In this document: positions 24,552-36,890 of the stretch, piece after piece
Numbering within the stretch: the stretch's first letter is position 1
Layout: every line of letters begins with the position of its first letter
Source: Marthasterias glacialis
Taxonomy: Eukaryota > Echinodermata > Asteroidea > Forcipulatida > Asteriidae
Direction: 5' to 3'
NCBI GenBank assembly: GCA_911728455.2
Contig: OU452230.1
Location: 13,489,490 to 13,553,489, forward strand
DNA length: 64,000 nt
Translations under genes and position numbers: made by a program
Notes under the pieces: model-generated
What the model was told of the DNA's origin: nothing
Seen by the model: the letters and a program-made list of their open reading frames with translations, nothing else
Databases searched by the model: none

Positions 24552-27500
24552 ATTCACTCCAAATTTAACTATTTTAAATGAAAGGCAAAAATAAAACATA
24601 TTTGAAGTCTTCAAAAATGTATCTGTCACAATTATACGGCACACATTTTGAGTTTGGACTAAATATTGCAACTTAGTGTCATCTGCATATTACAATTTAC
24701 CGCATGAAATTCACTAGTGTCACGATTTCCGTCACGAAAACCACAAAACCATAGTCTTTTCCCCCATTTTATATAAAAGAAATTTCAGAATAAAGATTAA
24801 AATGGCACTTCGATCAAGAGCAAAAAAGTAGACTCTCGCTGTCCACACCGGAGGAGCCCCTTGCCCGCATCAGTCGGTCGCATTAATACTGAACCTAAGC
24901 CGCATTAAACCCTCGACGGAGATCATCGTGCCTGCCTCTACCTGTCAGTCCTCATTCCACTGCCCATCCATCGTTGAATTAGTCGCCAGCGAGTCGAGCC
25001 CGATGATTTCGGTGCCCAACACCGGGGAACGTGTTCTAATTTTAAAATCAATTTCTTGCGAGGACAATTTTTTTTTATTCCTCGTGGCTGCCTCTGAGAC
25101 GAGTTTGAGGGTATCGGGCAAAAGCATAGCGAGACAGCATTAGAGCTCGGTGAACCGCTGATGATACATGACTTCCCGTTGCTGGCTCGTATATTTGCCC
25201 GTAGAGCCCCGGGCGATGGTACACCGTCTAAAGCGATTCTGACAATCTCCCCAACTTGCCGGGCTACCAGCTCTCTAAGCGTGGAGCTCCAGCTCTCTCT
25301 CCATCTCTCCCTCACAACAAGCTAGTCTGAAAGCTTCAGCGAATGAAAATAAAATGATAACTTCACACACACAAAAAACGACCCTGGTTCATTTCCGCAG
25401 TTTTGCGCTGGCGGGAGGGAAGAGTAGCTTGGCCCTATCTCGTTCAAGTCGAAAGCACAAGGGCCCCAAGAGCCAAGTGTGAGATTCAATGCCGAACGTG
25501 GAACGTATAAAAGCTAACACCCCTGGTACCCTTAGGGGAAAAATAGCTGTGCAATACCGGTCGTGCGCAATCATTTATGTGTATGTTTTCTTTTTTCTAT
25601 TCACTGATACTGTGTTGTGCCCCTGGGGCGAAGGGCTCTTTTTCGGTTGATCGTTTTTGCGTTTCGGCGATTGCACCCATATTTTTTGTTGGATGAGTTT
25701 CTTCGATTTTAGCCATAACTATTTGGTTGGGATTTGAGACTCAATCAACTGTAAGTAAAACGATGTAAAATAGAAGCATGTGGTTTGTTTATCATACTTT
25801 CACACTTTGAAACAACATGATGGCAATCCAAATGAGAAATGTTAACAATCTCGCCAAGCAAGTGAACTCTTGGTAAAATGATTTCACATGACGTATCCAT
25901 TTAAAACACACGAAGGATCAAGTTATTTTTTACTCTCTTCCTCTTTCAATCGTAGTATTGGAGTCGCTCCTTTCTCTGAGATACCCACCACATGGTGTCA
26001 GTTTCCTCTGTAGCCTTTATTTCCCAATATCCACTGGAATTTATGTTCTTACCACAATAGACCAGCACTTCCAATAAAGTTTTCTTCGAACAAAATGCAT
26101 TTGATAAAAGTGGGGTTTGTTGAAAACATAATCTTGTTTCTATGTCAGAAGGACAACGTCCTAAATCAACACTTTTTTATAGTTCCCCATATGGTACTTA
26201 AAAAGAACTGATAAAGATGCACAAGACCTTCTAAAAGTGTCTTTTTGCTGCCCTTATTTTGCTTTAATGGTCATCGTTTTATATATAAGCCGCATTGAGC
26301 TTTTTTAAGAGAAAGGTAATTCCGTCGCGTCCTTTTTAGAATCTTACCGTATGTTACCAGTGTTTACGTTTACAATCATTTAAACATGTGTTAATGTCAA
26401 AAATTAAGAACTTTTGTGTTTTCTTAGTGCACCGATGACTGTAAACCACCATAGGGCAAAACCTAAGATAGCGGCTATGCAAAAGAAAATCATTTTAATC
26501 AGTAGAGCCAACTCCTTTAATGTTTGAACTACCGTGAATTCAGCGCTAAAGGACCTTGCGTTTTATAAAAACAGCGGGCGCCAGCCTGGTTTGTTACATT
26601 ATTTTAAACCACATTGTATAATGCTTTTCCTTACATATCAGGAGCAAATAAACTTTAAGATAAGAATTGCATACAAAAACAAATTTTTGGCCAGTACCTA
26701 CTGAAGTTATTCGATGGATGAAAAAAAGTCTTGTCTTTACACCAGATTGTAACTGTTTTCCAATTCTAAGATGGGGAAAGCTGAAAACGATTCCACCAAT
26801 TGGGAAAGGAAACGAGAGTATAACCCTAATGACAATCTATATCATTAGGAATTATAAGGAGAAAAAAAAAAAAAAAAAAAAAAAACGGAATCTAGAATGT
26901 TCCAACAGACTGAACGGCGGCTTACTTTGGCCAGTAAGGCAATGATAATCCAAAACTTCCTGATTAAAAAATCCAAATTTATTTTTTGGTCTTTCATTAG
27001 GATGGATAACTGATGTTCCTTAACTACCAAGATCTATTGCTGCAGTACTGTTCATGAATAAACGGTGGAACATAAGTTTACAACAACCATTGTAATTCAA
27101 GTATATACCCATCAACGATAAGTAGTTACAAAAATACCGTAATACTTTTATTTCGATATGGGAAAAGACTGCCGAAGTTTCAATTGAAAGTTCGTATCCC
27201 AGCTGACTCGCACATAATTTGTAGGAGTTTGGTAGCACTGAATTTGATTGTCGAAGTTTTCACTGTCTGAAACGCCTTTCTCCTCTTTTTCATTGTCATT
27301 GATTGAACAACAAGACTTAAAGAAATCTTTGCATGGGCTATAGACAGTTATTTTGTAATGCCAATACCTTTTATTTCGATAATGGTGGCAAATTAAGGAC
27401 AACAAACTGTTGAAAAATATACAGTTCAGAACAGCGTGCGAAGGATGTGTTAAAGATGCCGAAAACACCGGTCCATGCATCAACAGCAGTGCATGTATGC

Positions 27501-30500
27501 TGTTTGGATTAATGGAATCTCATGGTTAAAAATTAACAACATTTTCAAAAGGGTTTTATACAATTACACAGCTCATTTGTGCAACTACATGCACCCAGAG
27601 AAATTTTTTCTGTTCAAGTTCTCCAATGATTGAGAAAAATTACGATAAGTCATTAATTTCAATAACGTAAGGGCATACCATTTAGAACTATCAAAACAAA
27701 ACGATAATAGAGCTCTCCCTGTAACGACGAACTTGAACCCTAATATCCCAATAAATATTTGACTGTTAAATTCAAGATCTTTATTTACAACTTGACATTC
27801 TGTGTGGGAATTGGAATAACTATTCTCTTCACAAAAACGAATAGTTCAATATCCCTTTGACTTCAAAGTGGGCTTCTTTTTCAGTCTCAAGCTGTGCGTC
27901 TTGCCTTAGTCATTACAGATGTTGGTTTACCTTTACTGGGTTAATGGGTTCACCGACGTCTGATTCGTCGATATCTCTTCCCAAAATGTATATCTTTTCC
28001 CATTAGACAAATAATCGTGTTTCATCATGCTGACATGACCATTAACACTTTCCTGGGTGATAAATGAGCTCATAAATAGGAGGCATAAGAAAAGAGAAAT
28101 GATTAGAGGACATTTATCAATGATAACATTGCTATAATAATCAAATCAACATGAAAATGTGTATGATTTAGTGTCACTGAGTCGCCCAATCGAAAAACCT
28201 TGTTCGTTTTTCGGGTCGCATAGCCAGTGGTGCATACGTATGAATAGCAATAGAACCTCTTCAAATTATTCGAATTAACCGACTTTTGCCATCACAATCA
28301 CGGAATAGTATTCGGATACAGTGTAATGGGAAAAGATGTCTAAATTGAGCGTGTGAAAATAAAAAGGCCGAAAGCAGTTGTTCCCGTAAAACCCCACCGC
28401 TCAGGTCCAAGGGTGAATTGAAATGAGCGGTAACTACGATCTAATCAGCATACAAATATAAGGAAATGTGTCCAGCGCATTACCACTGATCAAGATTTAA
28501 CGAAACAAAGTGAATGGATGGAGTGATGAGACGGTTTAAGTTCACAGTAACGTGCCGCTAATAATCATGTTGTATGACCATCGCCACCGTGCATGGATAA
28601 GTGACAAGTTATATACTGCTGTTGCACGAGGAGACGTACCCAATATTTTGGGGGAATACTCACCTCTACGTTCGGTGTGATTGGAAATCATAACTGAAGA
28701 ATGATAATAAACAGTTCGTGTTTTTATTTTGTTATTTGTAATTTTGTAACTCTCTATATGTAAATTTTGATTAATTTTAGCAATGTAAAATGTATGCCTT
28801 TAAATGTCAACTTAGATTTTGCAACCGTGCAGTGGGACAACATTTTGCTTAACTATTGAGTTGGATCAGTTATTCTAAATAGCCGTATGGCGCCGTTAAA
28901 AACCCGATTGGCACAACCGACCGCCATTGTTTTTCAAAAATGTAACAATGCATCAACCAATCTGTCGTATTCAGGTAACTTGTTATTCAGATAAATTTAT
29001 GCAGTGGATGGGAGAAAGTGGACGACATGATGGGACACTTTAGATTCACGTGGGAAGGAAAATTAAAATTTACTGGGCAGTTTTATAGTAGGCCTAGTGG
29101 TTTTTGTTTTGTGTTGGCCTTTGCTTCTGTTTGTGACTCAGAGTGCGGGAAGCGAGTCGATGGACCGTCTCCATGCTGAGCGCCAACCGGGGAGAATTTC
29201 ATTAGTCAGCGCACTGAGTCGTCTCACTCTAAAACTACCGTATTTCCTCCCCCTGGGGCGATATCCACCACCGAGGAAAAGGGGAAAAATGAAGAAAGCA
29301 AGAAGCATGGGAGATTGATATAGTCTATATTGGCATATCTAGGCGTAGTAGTGGTCTATAGATATAGGCGGTTTTCCGGCGTTTCATATCCAGTACCACA
29401 GTGACACTAAAAGCCCCTTTTTCAGAGACACGAGAGAATCATGATATTTCCTGTTTGGCGGACGAGACCTCGAGCCATATACGGGGGAGAAGTCGCTCGG
29501 CACCGCCGGATCAGTACGGTGAAACACGGTCCACTGCCGTTGTCACGTCCGCTACTGTGTCACTCTTGTCCAAATTTTCCCCTTCTGTTTTTATGATACT
29601 GTATCAAAAGTTCTCCCTGAAGTTATGGATGAAATGAGAGCCATTTTGGAGAGGGATTATTGACTGTATAACAATGGATTCAATGAAATGATCCGTGCAA
29701 GAAAGTCATTATGACCCGAGCATTACGACTATCGTTTGTTGATCAGCCGTACCCGGCCTAAGGCCAGCACATCGTTTTTAGTTTCTCATGGAATACGCGT
29801 TTTAATTGCTTTGAGCTGTTTTTGACGTTTGTATTTAATGGAAATGCGATTACAAATCAAATTCTACCAATAGTATGCTTCAATTCAGTGGTATTAGGGA
29901 ATATATTGTTATTGCAATGGTTGAGGCTGGGTTGCGAATATAATTTGATGAAGCACTGTCGTTTAACAAATATTAAAATGAAACTCAAAATTTAATCATG
30001 GAATCGCGTTTCTCACTGAAAAAGGATTGAAGAACTAAAATCCACCTTTTATTTCAGACTAGTTATCTTATTATTTTTCAACAGTGAAATAATTTCAATG
30101 AAACGATTTGTATGAGAAATTGTTAACTAGCAAACTATTAAAACGTTTTAGTACATTTTGAGTATTTGCAATAAATTTTTAAAGGTACAATAAATCATTT
30201 GTTTTGACCAACTTCAACCCAACTAGTTTTTCAACAAAAATTCCATTCAAACAAACCTTTCAAAATGTCATTAAATAAGAATGTCGAGTTTTCAGGAAAC
30301 ACAAAATAAGGATTAAAATTAATTGTCAGAGATGTTACGCTCATTCATTTGGCAACATTCTTTCCCGAAGAAACTCTCGCACTTGACATTGTTTCAGACA
30401 GAAATGTTTCTCAACAGCTGTCAATTTTGTGAAAATTAAGTTTTCAAATAAAAAAATGTAATTAAAAAACGATCACTACTGATTGTCATACCTTTACTGC

Positions 30501-30940
30501 TTTTTGCCTAATGCTTTTAACAACAAAAGAGAAAATTCAACAGCTGACATAATGCAAAAAAGATTGAAGAGGATTCACTTCTGAAAGTTCAACAGGTTCA
30601 GACTTCTACAAGTGTGGCCTTTCTGATAAGATTTGCAGTTACACATGTACATGAAAACATCTCTCTGTGGGTAAATGTGGTGGTTCTGAAAAGAATTGGT
30701 GGTGTGGTGTGGTTGTTCTTTCAGAACCGCTACAAATCAAAATAGAGATTTCATGTGTAAACCTAAATTGCATCTCCACGAAGCATGCAAAGTTTCAACT
30801 CCTACTTCATGGTAAAAATCTGGAAATGTTTTGTTCCCCTTTCAAATGTCCTGACCATTCCCTCGTTTATATAATTCAATAAAATAGCTAAGTAAAATAT
30901 TTAGGTTTAATTTTAAAGGTTTAAATTTAAATTTAAAAAT
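24552..30940. other. gene-free stretch with GC-richer islands
   Basis: No exon or mobile element with protein similarity is seen. Islands richer in G+C lie at about 24820-25320, 25390-25560 and 29130-29540; their open frames run on both strands and lack family features. A TATAAAAG string lies near 25508. A poly-A run occurs near 26863-26885. The islands are candidates for conserved non-coding elements between otp and the PDE8 gene, or for undetected small exons. Confidence 0.45.
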
Positions 30941-30950
30941 TCATTTAGCC

Positions 30951-30988
30951 TTTGAGAAAGACTCTGCTAGGGTCGAAACGAGAGGCCA
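30951..30988 (+). ncRNA. decayed hammerhead-ribozyme motif of Penelope type, second locus
   Basis: TTGAGAAA at 30952-30959 resembles the CUGANGA core with changes. It is followed by a perfect stem GACTCT / GCT loop / AGGGTC (one G-U pair), and then GAAACG at 30975-30980. The GTC cleavage triplet expected next is replaced. The intact stem II and GAAAC support a relic of the minimal hammerheads known from Penelope-like retroelements; it is probably inactive. Confidence 0.4.
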
Positions 30989-30989
30989 T

Positions 30990-33625
30990 TAACAATATTG
31001 TTTGCATTATTCAACAGGTCCTTGTGGCTGATAAGCAGTTTGCAACAGCTAATTTATTTTTTTAATTTTAAAGTTATGAAACATTGTTAGTTTAAGTTGA
31101 TTATTTAATGCCAGACTTATGATTTCTAACAAACATAATTCAATCAAACTTGTAAATGTTCATTAATTATAACATGTGGTCCTGTATGTAAGATTATGGT
31201 GCAAAGAACTCATATTTAGTCAGAGATTTGGTTAAATCTGTTTGTTTATTTGTAGAATAAATCGAATAAGAACTGAAATTTTAGATGTAATTTTCTCGAT
31301 TATGGCAGTTTTTCACATGGAAATACTTGTAAGTAATATTGGTGCTGACTCTTAAAGTTCGCACATCTTTTTCCCCAATTTGAATAGCAATCATGTATTA
31401 CACCCTCAAGTATCGTTCAATAACAAATAACTGTATTCTAATTTATTGAACTCTAATTACAATCGAAGACAACTTACGCCAATATTAAACCCAACTTCAA
31501 AACTTGAACGTGAATTAAGCCGCGAAGGACCGTAATTAAACGCTGGCGGATTTAGAGGGGTTTTAAAGATATTCTAATTTATTTCGTGCATTGTGCTTAA
31601 GAATCGACTGGAATTTGGTTATATTGAAGGCCGGTGTTATCCCCATTGCAATATGCAAAACATGACTAATTAATGCAGTCATCTCACGTCGGATGTAGCC
31701 GACGTCTATATTCATTCTCCGCCGTACAACAGGAAAAGGAACAAAATTAAAAGCACTTCCGCTGTGACGTCCATACGAGGGGAGAGGATGGGGTGATGCA
31801 GAAAAGATGGGGTAATACTAATAATGAAATCACTGGGCTTTACAGTGCTTTGTGACATCTCTGCGTTAATTGTTATACTCGTGGTGGCTAGTTGCTGTAT
31901 AGTACAGGAAAGTGGCACGTCTTCGCATCAAATGAATGTGCATGCGAGATTCCAGTTCAGTAACCGAGCTTGGAAGCCATTGCTTCCAGGTTTGGAATCT
32001 TGAATTTAGTTTGAAGGACCTAATGTATTATATTGACATGTATGTTTCCAGTGTAATTTACCATCCTGTTAAGAGAAAAGAGAAAAAAAAGTTCGTTTAC
32101 CTCATGGGGCGAACGTTCGAGGGTCAGATGGAGGCAGATTAGATACGGTTTGCTTTGCCCGAATGCATGGCCAAGAAAAAATGTAACGTTAACCAGTAAT
32201 CTGATTGAATATATTTCTCAGGGTCACCAACATTTTTATAATTACTCCCAAGTTTGCATTTGCAACAAATGTTGAGTTTCATAGTTTTCTACTGGACGAT
32301 ATTTTACAGCATGTAGCGTGTATTGGATTACAGTTTATATACTGTCATCGACAGTCAGAGACAGGCATTGACAATTACTGACATTCTAATGCATTATGGG
32401 AAAATCCAAAATCATCAACATGTTTTAATTGTAAAGTCCCTTTAATCTCGTTAAGACCGCCAAAGACTCGTCTAACCGCCCGACTAGTTACTTCGCGTAC
32501 AAAATCAGTTAAGAGAAATGTTCAATAAATTTGATTTCTATCTGGATGCATAATTTTTATATTTGAACTAATCAATTTGCGTCTGTTTTTTGTGTATATT
32601 TATTTCTGGTGAGGTCTGCCGCCGGAAAGCTAATACACGGTTCATAGTCATTTATATAATACAATTATGCACGTCAATGTTATTGGTTGGGACGTCTGGA
32701 CGACCTCAAGCATGCTGAGGTAATTACTGTTTGAGAGAATTAAAAACGAGAAATTCAATTTCGGGCGGTAATGTCATAGTTATTATCACATTGTTGTGTC
32801 TGAAGTCAGAATGTGTACATCGGGAGGTGCATGCTCTCACAGTATCTCTCTCCTCTCACCTCTCTCCTCTGTTATTAGTGAAATGAAGGTAATTACATTT
32901 TGGTGGGAAAATACTTCAGTCTGCTGTTGAATCACTTCTTACAAAGACTGGAATTTTTTTCCACATTAAACATTCAGAAATAAGTAATTCCTAGTATTCA
33001 TTAATCATTGTTAAGGTTTTCTTATAGAATTAAGAAATTCCGTCTGGAATATGAGTGAAACTTAAAGAGGATTGTTAGTAGCACATTGATTTCATTGGGA
33101 TCACCGTTTCGATCAGTCTGTGTGTGTACAGTCGTTGGTTAGTAGAAGGGGAAGACTTGTCATCTAATCACGTCTGGCCTGGGAAGGATTTTGCTTGTAT
33201 ACAAAAAAAGAACTGGAACACTACGATAACCTGGAAGGTTTACTTTTTAAACCAACTTTTAAAACCAAAGTGTTTCTTTTGAGAAGCCCAGACCATACAC
33301 AATGTCACCTTATTGTCGTTATTATCCTTTGGCTCAAAATCAAGATAAGTATAGGTATAGGTTGATATTCAGGTCAATATTCGCTCTTTGGCTACCGAGA
33401 CGTATAACCAATAACTGATTAGCTATAATGAAGAGTATAATGCAATTATATTTTGTGTATAAGTTGTTGAGTCATCTAAAAAGCGCTAATTCTAATTACT
33501 GAATTATGACAACATAAAATATCTATATTTCACCCTTTTTGACAATTCTTAATCAAATGGCACCTCCGGCAGAAAGCTTTCAATTTAAACAACACATAAA
33601 ACCTTATTCAATTAAATTATGTTCT
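30990..33625. other. gene-free stretch
   Basis: AT-rich DNA without recognisable exons. Two short blocks, 31490-31570 and 32690-32800, mix TAATTA-type homeodomain cores with GC-rich segments and could be regulatory; this is inference only. Confidence 0.4.
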
Positions 33626-33639
33626 CGTGTTTAGTTATA

Positions 33640-33795
33640 TGTATATATGTATAAAAATATGTATATATGTATATATGTATATATGTATATATGTATATAG
33701 ATATCTATATCTGTATCTGTATCTGTATCTGTATCTGTATCTGTATCTGTATCTATATCTATATCTATATCTATATCTATATATATATTTTTTTT
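33640..33795. repeat. compound microsatellite (TATATG)n-(CTGTAT)n-(CTATAT)n
   Basis: About 155 bp of hexamer-type repeats change register in blocks: ATGTATAT, then CTGTAT (about 33709-33751), then CTATAT. It abuts the tRNA-like SINE on its left side. Confidence 0.95.
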
Positions 33796-33905
33796 CCTCG
33801 GGTGGGATTCGAACCCACGTCCCCAGCCATTCTAGAGCAGATGTCTTACCAACTAGACTACCGAGACTGCCCGGAAGCTAGAGGCAGCCTCTAGCTACCA
33901 GGCAG
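33796..33905 (-). mobile_element. tRNA-derived SINE relic, minus strand, with a terminal hairpin
   Basis: Read on the minus strand, CTCGGTAGTCTAGTTGGTAA (A-box region) is followed by a perfect T arm GTGGGTTCGAATCCCAC and CCGAG, which pairs with the opening CTCGG. The anticodon stem does not pair, so it is not a tRNA gene. Upstream in that sense, 33864-33907 forms an imperfect hairpin (GACTGCC..GCTAGAGGC with GCCTCTAGC..GGCAGTC). It lies between two microsatellites, TATC-type on one side and CA/TA on the other. The plus-strand reading GGIRTHVPSH is a well-known spurious translation of such heads. Confidence 0.65.
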
Positions 33906-33925
33906 TCTTAAATTAACATCTATCA

Positions 33926-33972
33926 CACACACACACACACACACACAAAATATATATATATATATATATATT
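33926..33972. repeat. (CA)n then (TA)n microsatellite
   Basis: About 22 bp of CA followed by about 22 bp of TA, flanking the tRNA-derived SINE relic. Confidence 0.95.
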
Positions 33973-35114
33973 TCCCTTTAAGACCGCCATATTTGTATAA
34001 AGTGAGCCAATTTCCCATTCAATACATTGTGATCCAACCAAGATCCCGCTGTACAACGCTCATGTTCTTATGGTTATTAAAACCTCTTCTTGCATGTGAG
34101 AAGCAGACACACATGACAGTGGGTATTCTACGCCGCGTGCACCATTGGAGGTTTATAGAAAAAACAACAACTTTAAAACCCTCTACATTGTAACAATAAG
34201 TCGCCAAAGGGGGCTCCGCGTTATAGGCCTGAGCCCATTGTGTCAGATTTTACAATTAAAAGGTATTAATACACCCTTTACATTCACTGGAGTTGATTAC
34301 GGCCACTGAGCATCACACCGTTGGCTGCACCTTTATGAGTAAGCTGGCTGACTCCATAACAAAAGCGCCGCCTAATGAACCGTTAATCTTAATGAATCCG
34401 TGATTTGCACCTCGAAAGCCCCACGTTATTAGTATTGAATATCTGAAGGGGGGATGTTCAGCTAGCTGGCTCTCACAAAAAGTCAGTCACATGTGGTAAA
34501 ACAACACTAGGCCTACCTGTCTGTTGGCTCTCTTACACTATAGTTCAGCACAACATTATTATTGAAAAACAATCGCTGGAGATCGGTCGATGAGTAAATA
34601 TTCTATGATGAGAAAAGAAGAAAAGACCGGCTCTTACGAAAAAGAAAAAAAATACGATAACCGGAAGTCTGATGACGTGATCGTCTTTTAGAAATCGAGT
34701 CATAAGCACAATTTAATGGGATTCAAGCATAGGCTATACAACAATCGATGTTTTTTCATGGCTGTTGATATACCAGAAGATATGTCGAGGCTGCAATTAT
34801 TACAGTCACTTATCATAATTGCTATCTTATTTATGTGCTCATGGAGCATTGGAGATGCTCTCCTAAAAATGCCAGGGCTCAAAAGCTCCCCATGATAGGA
34901 TTTGCAATTTTGATTCACTGCTCTATCAGATCATATAGTTCACACTTAAACATTTTTAGTGCTAATTTGGTAAGATTACATTTGAATTTACTTGAATGGG
35001 ACAGGACATTTAGTTATGTTAAAACTGCAGCTGCGCAGTTTCCTTAGAACTTCGGTATATAGCAATGGTAAGGTTTGCGGAACTAATGTAACCTGTCCCA
35101 GTTGAACAGTTGTG

Positions 35115-35505
35115 GTTACAGTCAAGTTGAATCATGGGAATGTGCAGCATTTGGTAATGTGACTTGAATGTTTTGGCCTACTCAAGTTAAATCAAGATAA
35201 TGTACAGCATTGGTCATGCTAGATCTGGTACAATTATAGCTAGTATGCTGTAGCCTCGGCCTACACTATTTGAGTCAAATAAAGTGAACTGGTAACTAGA
35301 TCTGGTGCGATACTAGTTTACTTCTGCCTACTCTATACTAGTTGAATCAAGATAAAGTGCAGCAATGGTAATGATAGATCTGGTATGAACGTAGTATGCT
35401 TCTACCTGCTCTGATTGGTTTAAGATACAGTGCAGCATGCGATAGCAGATCTGTTGATACTGAATATGATTCGGCCTACTCTATAGTTGAGTCAATGTGA
35501 CAGCA
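35115..35505 (+). repeat. diverged minisatellite, about five units of 70-85 bp
   Basis: Units share an ordered set of words: GGCCTACTCTA, then GTTGAATCAAGATAA, then GTGCAGCA, then GGTAATG, then AGATCTGGTA and AGTATGCTTC. They begin near 35121, 35182, 35268, 35333 and 35412, with a partial unit near 35485. Spacing varies because of small indels. No coding potential was found. Confidence 0.7.
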
Positions 35506-35560
35506 TCCTTTGAATTCATGTTTACCTCTGTGTAGTAAACATACACTCAGAACATTTTTT

Positions 35561-35665
35561 AGCATGTCGTGAGCGGTTTAGTACATCCATAGAGCAAGGA
35601 CATTGGACTCAAGTTCTGGTGGCCGAGTCTCAGGATGTGGGTGGGAGTACTGGTCATGACACTCC
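35561..35665 (+). mobile_element. decayed SINE with a tRNA-Leu-like head
   Basis: GTCGTGAGCGGTTTAGTACA, GGACTCAAGTTCTGGTGG and TGGTCATGACACT line up with the Leu(CAA)-headed SINE at 9172. A and B boxes are eroded (GGGTGGGAGTACTGG where the B box should be). The body downstream to about 35760 is unlike the other copy, so only the head is assigned. Confidence 0.6.
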
Positions 35666-35979
35666 ACATATTATAAGGGAAGAGGCAGTTATAGTTGTCT
35701 CATAGCGGATTATTTACCCCCTCCCTGTTCATAGCTGTGGCCAGCTTTCTTTGAGGGGTGTGGAAGCCTAAATTTGCCAACTGACATTATCAAATGAAAG
35801 TGAAAACCCAATGACATGAGACTCACACCAACATGTGTGGGTTCGGGGGCATAGCCTCCGAGCGCTCATGAGGTTTTTCAGTGATTCAAAGGTTTAAAAT
35901 GGCCCTCAGATACCGAGCATTAGACGACTCATATACGATTGATGCAAGCTTTGAAAACCGAGGGTCTGGGACACTCTAC

Positions 35980-36215
35980 GGTTTTTAGTGTTTTCAGGTC
36001 TAAGGAGGACCGTCAAGTTGCCGAAAATAAACGTTTAATTTTGAAATTCAAACTTTGAATACTTCGGACTATGGACAAATCCCCTACTGTTGGAGTTTAA
36101 AAGGGCAACAGTTCTTATGGGGGTCCAGGGGCTTCTTTTAGTGTTTTCAGAGCGTAGATTTCCGCACGTTGCCGAGAATATTAAATTTGGTAACTCAAAG
36201 TTTGACGTCTCATAC
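35980..36215 (+). repeat. two-copy tandem duplication, about 153-bp period
   Basis: TTTTAGTGTTTTCAG at about 35984 and again at about 36136 is followed in both by GTTGCCGARAATA, then TTTGGTAACTCAAAGTTTGA or its diverged match. A possible third unit lies about 120 bp upstream (TTTTTCAGTGATTCA). Confidence 0.55.
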
Positions 36216-36365
36216 GACAAGGATTAAACTAAAATTTTCACTCGGCAAATCCAGTGGGCAAATCTCTAGACTTACCGAATGGATTTGTGTTCAGCCCGAG
36301 CCCTTACTCGGATAAGTTTGGTGCTCAATTTGCCAACTGTGGCTCTAAATGCCGACTTAAGAAAA

Positions 36366-36390
36366 CACACACACACACACACACACACAT
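36366..36390. repeat. (CA)n microsatellite
   Basis: Twelve or so CA dinucleotides next to the motif-repeat block at 36.4-36.9 kb. Confidence 0.95.
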
Positions 36391-36444
36391 CCTTACACAT
36401 GGCCAAATGCGGGGTACTTCATTGTTCAACTTATTGTCCCTTTT

Positions 36445-36890
36445 CTAAAGAATTCCCTTGTGGGGTAGCACTAGAACAAAGAAAACCTTGTGGGGTAGCA
36501 TTGTTCCATTGTGTAAAGTGCCCCGTAAGTTGGTGAGTGTAAGGGCACCCAAACCCACACACACATTGATTCTCATTTTTGCATGTCGAGACTTCTATTG
36601 TTCTTTCCTTTGTCCAGGTACTTAATATCTTCTCATAGACTTTGTACACAAATTTCCTTGTGGAGCATCCTTCTCTTTAGAATTCCCCTGTGGAGACCAA
36701 TTGTTCTTGCGCTTCCCTTTTGTTTTAGGACTCCACAAGGGAGCGAATTCGAGCACACACAAGTGTGTTTTTACCTCCAATCGGGGACCTCCTTTTGTCC
36801 CTCTTTTGTTTGTACTTGCAACAGCTCCCATTTGTTTTGAACACGATTTCCAACTGGGGACCTTTTCCAATCGGGGACCCTATTGTCCTC
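36445..36890. repeat. cluster of about eight diverged 'TTCC..TGGGGACC' motifs
   Basis: Related words recur irregularly: TTCCCTTGTGGGGTAGCA (36452), ACCTTGTGGGGTAGCA (36484), TTCCTTGTGGAGCAT (36652), TTCCCCTGTGGAGACC (36682), an inverted CTCCACAAGGGA (36728), CCAATCGGGGACC (36778), CCAACTGGGGACC (36850) and CCAATCGGGGACCC (36867). They are often followed by ATTGTTCC- or TTTTGTCC-type words. This looks like a degenerate minisatellite or an eroded repetitive coding region; no protein is recognised. Confidence 0.5.

Noticed and set aside
24938-25315. 125-codon minus-strand frame
   Set aside because: Other registers are also open there and the translation is Arg/Ser-rich without a domain; more likely a GC island.
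33796-33868. Functional tRNA gene on the minus strand
   Set aside because: The anticodon stem does not pair, and the element has SINE-like context and a flanking hairpin.
33627-33894. Plus-strand frames containing GGIRTHVPSH
   Set aside because: Microsatellite plus an antisense tRNA-like head produce this common spurious peptide.
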